This document shows, piece after piece, positions 5,661-9,120 of a stretch of 9,120 nt of DNA (position 1 is its first letter; each line of letters starts with the position of its first letter). A program made the translations under genes and the position numbers. Below the pieces are notes generated by a model. The model made no database searches. It had not been told where the DNA came from and saw only the letters and a program-made list of their open reading frames with translations. The stretch is from an uncultured Prevotella sp. Lineage in GTDB: Bacteria > Bacteroidota > Bacteroidia > Bacteroidales > Bacteroidaceae. The stretch is taken from contig CAAGGA010000014.1 of NCBI GenBank assembly GCA_900769275.1, positions 1-9,120 on the forward strand. The letters run 5' to 3'.

Positions 5661-7877
5661 CTACTTGATTACCTTGATGCGTGAGCCATCAGAAAGAGTA
5701 ACGATATTGAGACCCTTCTGGAGCGTATTGACGCGCTTGCCGTTAGCAGTGTAGATAGCCACTACGCTGGCAGCAGCAGAAGCGTTGTCGATACCGGTCA
5801 CGGTGCCGCTCTGGTCAGCGTTCTCAGTGTCGTCAGATGGGAACGTGATGAGACCGTTCTCAGGACGGGTAGGAGACTCGATGCAACCATCAGGAGCGTT
5901 GTCAGGATTATAGTCTGAACAGCCATCAGACTCAATGAAATCATCGCTGAGAGGATTCTGCCAGCGTACTACCTCAAACTTGGTGATAAAGAGGTTGGTA
6001 GAGGCATCATTGCGAGAGAGACGGAGCACCTTGGTGCCGGCTTCTTTTGATGATACAACGTAGGTGTGAGTGGTTGGCTGCTGGTCTGCGGCAATGTCAC
6101 CGTATTCTTTAGTGTCAGCGACAGTAGCTTTCCCGTAGTCGAAGAAGATGGATGCTTTCTTTGACAGGTCACCCTTATTCCTGTAGGCAGTGACATAGAT
6201 AGAGTCACCGGCAACAAGAGCACTCTTGAATGCTATCTCAATGTAGGTAGAGTTATTAGATGGCGTCTTGTCGTTTATGTTGTTTTTATTACCGTTGAGA
6301 CAGATGGTGTAGTAATCAGCGTTTTTATAGTTTACGCGATTTTGCGCAACAGCAGGAGCGTTCTTCATGGTAGCCGTACCGCCTTTTTCCATTACCGTTC
6401 CCTCAGGAGAACTCCATGAATAGGCTATGACACGCTCTGAATCTTCAGAAGAAACTTCCTTAGGATATGTTACCTTGAAGCCGGCAGGGTAGAAGTTACC
6501 GGTGTTTTCCACAATTGAAAGAGTTTTCTCCTTTCCGTAGTATTCGTATGTCACTACCTTGCCTTCAGCAGATGTGGCATTGTCGCCATTGAAACTGAAG
6601 TCACTGACTGTGGGAGCACCATTTGTCATGGTATATACCACTTTCATACCCTTGATGGCAGGGATGGTGAAGATAGTGCCTTTGTTTACCTGAGCGCAGT
6701 TAGTTTTTCCTTCATTATTCACTTTTCCTCTTACATTATCAAATGCAGCTCCTGTGATAGCGTTGATGTGCATGGGAACGTCAATATAGTCATTACCTGT
6801 TGCTTTCTTGCCAATGCCAGTATAGTAGCCTTCTTTTTCTTCAAAATTTAATGTGCATGCGCCATTGTCAGTGGCGAAAGACCATTCCACCACGATTTCT
6901 TCGTCACCCAGTTCGAACGCATTGTCGATGAATACAGGAGACAAGGTGATGTCAGCGGAGGCTTTGAAAGAGGCGTTCATGCGGTCTTTCTCCTCTCCGT
7001 TGATACTCCATGCAGTCTGTGTCTTTCCCTTGACATAGAAGAGGTTGTGCTTTGGCAGAGTGACTGTAGCACCGTCTGTTGCTGTAGAATTGGCTGGTGC
7101 AGAGCCTTGTGTCAGTGTCACGCCGGAGAAGTCGTAGTTTATCTTGCGGAGGTTGTTTATTTTTACTTCTGCAGTGGCTTCTTTAGAATTATTGAGTCCG
7201 TCTTTTACAGCTATGCAACTTACGGTGCAGTCTGATTCTACAGAGAAAGTCCCTGTGTAAAGAGTGCTGCTTGTAGTAGCTGTTCCAGTAGTAGAATAGT
7301 AGATGGAAGCACCCTCAGTGTTGCAGGTGATAGATACTTTTGAGGGATCGCCAAATGATGCACCCTGCTCAACGGAGATTACTGGGGTGCTTACTTGGTT
7401 TGCTTCTTGCTCTTCGACTTTTAGGAAGAGAATGCCCACTTCGCTGTAACGTTTTAACTTATAAGTTCCAGCGGAAGTTAATTGAACGGTATATACACCT
7501 ACTTTATCAGTGGCATTATCTATTCTGTTAGTAGAACTGCCTGTGAAAACTACATCTCCTGCAGATGTCTCAACGCCTATGTAATTTTGGCCATTACTTG
7601 CTAATGATTGTACAATAGTAAGGGCAGCAGGTTTTGTGATTGTGAATTGGACGACGGTAGCACTTTGTAATTTTAGTCCTTTAGAATAGGTTACTCCGTA
7701 GTATTTTCCAGTGTATTTCGAGTTATAATTTAATTTTGGGTCGGAAATAGTGAAAAAACCTGGAGGGTTTTGCTTATCTCCATTATTAAGACTCACTGTG
7801 TACACAGCAGCTGAAATGCTATTGGAAAGAAACAGGCACACCAATAGCATAAACAAAAATGTAATTTTTTTCTTCAT
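5661..7877 (-). CDS. Secreted multi-module surface protein with CHB_HEX_C-like domain
   Basis: A 738-residue exported protein of unknown function. Residues 1-23 are a Sec signal peptide with a likely cut near SISA|A. Cys14 is not in a proper lipobox. Region 25-155 looks like a beta-sandwich module ending GILFLKVEE. Residues 162-240 resemble the chitobiase/hexosaminidase C-terminal (CHB_HEX_C, Fn3-like) module, with PVISVEQG and ASIYYSTTGT. Residues 330-472 form a second module ending NFYPAGFKVTYP, and 484-640 a third (YYTICLNGN, DSIYVTAYRN) ending NLFITKFEVVRW, a type I associate with Prevotella surface proteins. An Asp/Pro/Ser-rich linker (641-695) leads to a tail ANGKRVNTLQKGLNIVTLSDGSRIKVIK that resembles a degenerate type IX secretion sorting domain. 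No enzyme active site was found, so adhesion or glycan binding is the most likely role (inference). The upstream, N-terminal part is AT-rich. It converges with the DUF4831-like gene. Confidence 0.85.
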   Translation of the reverse strand: MKKKITFLFMLLVCLFLSNSISAAVYTVSLNNGDKQNPPGFFTISDPKLNYNSKYTGKYYGVTYSKGLKLQSATVVQFTITKPAALTIVQSLASNGQNYIGVETSAGDVVFTGSSTNRIDNATDKVGVYTVQLTSAGTYKLKRYSEVGILFLKVEEQEANQVSTPVISVEQGASFGDPSKVSITCNTEGASIYYSTTGTATTSSTLYTGTFSVESDCTVSCIAVKDGLNNSKEATAEVKINNLRKINYDFSGVTLTQGSAPANSTATDGATVTLPKHNLFYVKGKTQTAWSINGEEKDRMNASFKASADITLSPVFIDNAFELGDEEIVVEWSFATDNGACTLNFEEKEGYYTGIGKKATGNDYIDVPMHINAITGAAFDNVRGKVNNEGKTNCAQVNKGTIFTIPAIKGMKVVYTMTNGAPTVSDFSFNGDNATSAEGKVVTYEYYGKEKTLSIVENTGNFYPAGFKVTYPKEVSSEDSERVIAYSWSSPEGTVMEKGGTATMKNAPAVAQNRVNYKNADYYTICLNGNKNNINDKTPSNNSTYIEIAFKSALVAGDSIYVTAYRNKGDLSKKASIFFDYGKATVADTKEYGDIAADQQPTTHTYVVSSKEAGTKVLRLSRNDASTNLFITKFEVVRWQNPLSDDFIESDGCSDYNPDNAPDGCIESPTRPENGLITFPSDDTENADQSGTVTGIDNASAAASVVAIYTANGKRVNTLQKGLNIVTLSDGSRIKVIK

Positions 7878-7971
7878 TGTTGTAATATTTAGTAGTTAAT
7901 TAATTAATTATTCGGAATGGTAGTTAGAATGATAGGTTTGGAAGCGCAAGTGTGTATAATGCTTCCGTCTG

Positions 7972-7979
7972 CAAAGTTA
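7972..7979 (-). promoter_or_regulatory. Possible -7 element of the 738-residue protein gene
   Basis: On the minus strand TAACTTTG (complement of 7972-7979) fits TAnnTTTG and lies about 95 bp upstream of the start at 7877. At the -33 position there is only a T run (complement of A7 at about 7997-8003), not a true TTTG. The resulting leader of around 85-90 nt would contain the GGAAGC/GCTTCC dyad near its 5' end and the TTAA tract. Confidence 0.4.
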
Positions 7980-8161
7980 TGTAAAATAATCGGAAGAAAA
8001 AAATATTAGTGTCGTTTTTTTTTCTCTCTCATGCTGTTATGCCTGTGTTTTGATCATTGAGTTCCGTTGTTCTGCATGATCTGTCCTACTTTCTGTCTTC
8101 CGCATAGCGTATCCTCCGTCAGAGGAAAATCTCTGTGCAGTCAAATAGAAATGAACAAAAG

Positions 8162-8193
8162 TTTGGAGGTCTCGTAAATATTTTTTACTTTTG
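8162..8193 (+). promoter_or_regulatory. Bacteroidetes-type promoter of the Rpn-family gene
   Basis: TTTG at 8162-8165 is followed after exactly 20 nt by TACTTTTG at 8186-8193. Both boxes and the spacing match the Bacteroidetes consensus TTTG-N(19-21)-TAnnTTTG. The predicted start is near 8200, giving a leader of about 20 nt before ATG at 8221. AAAGGA sits directly in front of the ATG (8213-8218), too close for a standard ribosome binding site. The A-rich leader is the usual Bacteroidetes pattern. Confidence 0.7.
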
Positions 8194-8220
8194 CAACGAT
8201 AAACCAAAGCACAAAGGACT

Positions 8221-9120
8221 ATGCAGGTAGAGAATAGATACATACGTTTTGACTGGGCAGTGAAGCGTATGCTTCGCGACAAGGCGAATTTTGCGGTGTT
8301 GGAGGGACTCGTCACGGTTCTTCTCGGTGAGAAGATAGTCATCACGGAGCTTCTTGAGAGCGAGGGCAATCAGGAGAGCAGTGATGCCAAGTTCAACCGT
8401 GTTGACATAAAGGCGAAGAACTCTCATGGCGAGATAATCATCGTCGAGGTGCAGTTGTCCCGCCAGCTGTACTATCTTCAGCGTATGCTTTATGGGGTGT
8501 CCAAGGCTATCACCGAACACATCCAGATAGGCAATAAGTACGACAAGGTGAAGAAAGTCTATTCCATCAACATTATCTATTTCGACCTTGGCAAGGGCAG
8601 CGACTATCTCTATCACGGCAGGACGGTGTTCACTGGTGTGCATACAGGTGACAATCTGGTTGTCAACACGAAGGAGGCGGACGAGATACGTATGACAACC
8701 CCCGACAATGTCTTTCCCGAATATTACATCATCCGCGTTAATGAGTTCAACTCGGTTGCCACGACCCCGATAGAGGAGTGGCTTGATTATCTGAAGAACA
8801 ACCATATCAAGGACGATACTTCTACGCCTGGTCTCCGCGAGGCGCGTGAGAAATTGCTGTACATGACCATGAGCGATGCCGAGCGTCATGCCTATGATGC
8901 CCACATGGATGATATCATGGTACAGAACGACGTTCTCGACACAGCGAAGACGGAGGGTCGTGCCGAGGGCCTGAAAGAGGGTCGTGCCGAGGGTCTGAAA
9001 GAGGGTCGTGCCGAGGGTCTGAAAGAGGGCCTGAAAGAGGGTCGTGCCGAGGGTCTGAAGGAGGGTCGTGCCGAGGGTCTGAAGGAGGGTCTGAAGGAGG
9101 GTCTGACGAAAGGTCGTGCC
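8221..9120 (+). CDS. Rpn-family PD-(D/E)XK nuclease, 3' end beyond the window
   Basis: The frame is open for 300 codons from ATG 8221 to the window edge, with no stop, so the C-terminus is missing. The product resembles Rpn-family recombination-promoting nucleases/putative transposases (PDDEXK_2). It starts with the family hallmark RFDWAVKRML (9-18). The catalytic core candidates are Asp62 (RVDIKA) and Glu76-x-Gln78 (IIVEVQ), an E-x-Q variant of E-x-K, followed by YLQRMLYGVSKAI (85-97) and YSINIIYFDL (114-123). Residues 205-244 (EAREKLLYMTMSDAERHAYD and following) form a helical linker typical of Bacteroidetes members. From 245 the protein is all tetrapeptides EGRA or EGLK. E. coli Rpn proteins are DNA nucleases linked to recombination and, in later work, to phage defence; that role here is inferred. 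No IS ends or partner genes are seen, and it has its own consensus promoter. Confidence 0.88.
   Translation, partial: MQVENRYIRFDWAVKRMLRDKANFAVLEGLVTVLLGEKIVITELLESEGNQESSDAKFNRVDIKAKNSHGEIIIVEVQLSRQLYYLQRMLYGVSKAITEHIQIGNKYDKVKKVYSINIIYFDLGKGSDYLYHGRTVFTGVHTGDNLVVNTKEADEIRMTTPDNVFPEYYIIRVNEFNSVATTPIEEWLDYLKNNHIKDDTSTPGLREAREKLLYMTMSDAERHAYDAHMDDIMVQNDVLDTAKTEGRAEGLKEGRAEGLKEGRAEGLKEGLKEGRAEGLKEGRAEGLKEGLKEGLTKGRA
8953..9120 (+). repeat. In-frame 12/24-bp coding tandem repeat
   Basis: Fourteen consecutive 12-bp units reach the window edge. They are of two kinds: GAGGGTCGTGCC (EGRA) and GAGGGTCTGAAA or GAGGGTCTGAAG (EGLK). They mostly alternate as 24-bp pairs starting at 8953, 8977, 9001, 9037 and 9061, with extra single EGLK-type units at 9025, 9085 and 9097 (the last EGLT) and a final KGRA at 9109. 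Units differ almost only by synonymous GGT/GGC and AAA/AAG changes. Because each unit is a multiple of 3, copy-number change would lengthen or shorten the tail without a frameshift. Confidence 0.92.

Larger units (their letters stand above)
7878..8220. other. Divergent intergenic region, no gene seen
   Basis: These 343 bp separate the leftward 738-residue protein gene from the rightward Rpn gene. They hold candidate promoters at 7972-7979 (minus) and 8162-8193 (plus). In the leftward leader there is a TTAA tract (7896-7910). A 6-bp inverted repeat GGAAGC/GCTTCC at 7940-7945 and 7961-7966 has a 15-nt spacer. There are also homopolymer runs: A7 at about 7997-8003 and T9 near 8015-8023. Between about 8030 and 8160 I recognise no gene or RNA, only a short TCCTC/GAGGA dyad at 8112-8126. 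Confidence 0.6.

Noticed and set aside
7834..7842. Cys14 of the 738-residue protein as a lipoprotein site
   Set aside because: The context LLVC lacks the small residue expected before the lipobox cysteine, and Cys14 lies inside the hydrophobic core. An ordinary signal peptide cut near residue 23 fits better.
8112..8126. TCCTC/GAGGA dyad as a terminator or small RNA
   Set aside because: The stem is only 5 bp, no U tract follows, and no transcript is expected to end there.
8185..8904. Leftward open frame (239 codons) opposite the Rpn gene
   Set aside because: It is fully antisense to the Rpn coding sequence, its start would lie inside that gene, and it shows no family motif. The plus frame has a consensus promoter and clear nuclease signatures.

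Overview
The window looks like a chromosomal segment of a Bacteroidales bacterium, most likely a Prevotella-type species. Four things support this. The gene order hpt-adk-obg is typical of the phylum. Promoters fit the Bacteroidetes form TTTG-N(19-21)-TAnnTTTG. Start codons are preceded by A-rich stretches instead of clear Shine-Dalgarno sites. Two lineage-restricted secreted families are present: a DUF4831-like protein, and a multi-module surface protein with a degenerate C-terminal sorting-like tail. No rRNA, tRNA, CRISPR array, integrase or IS element was seen.

Left part (1-2626): a leftward housekeeping operon of hpt (hypoxanthine phosphoribosyltransferase), adk (adenylate kinase) and obg (ribosome-associated GTPase). 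It appears to be driven by one consensus promoter just upstream of hpt and may end at a hairpin at 1-43. Purine salvage, adenylate balance and a guanine-nucleotide-sensing GTPase therefore share one transcript.

Middle (2645-5401): a rightward pair. A fused NnrE/NnrD protein repairs hydrated NAD(P)H and is divergent from hpt. A DUF4831-like secreted protein follows. A perfect 19-bp palindrome lies in the 90-bp gap between them.

Region 5402-5660 separates convergent genes and is rich in palindromes. It holds a hairpin of about 35 positions with a 27-bp perfect outer stem, a second nested hairpin, and several direct and inverted copies of TATCAAGAATT or TATCACGAATT. The first hairpin does not look like an ordinary terminator and may be a MITE- or REP-like element.

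Region 5661-7877 is a leftward gene for a 738-residue exported modular protein. Its upstream half is AT-rich. Region 7878-8220 is a divergent intergenic region.

At 8221 an Rpn-family PD-(D/E)XK nuclease gene starts behind a near-ideal promoter and runs off the right edge. Its 3' end is an array of 12/24-bp units encoding EGRA/EGLK tetrapeptides, which form a continuous GxxxG pattern. This gene and the palindrome cluster are the most unusual features. I found no multi-gene undescribed system that the sequence alone can support.
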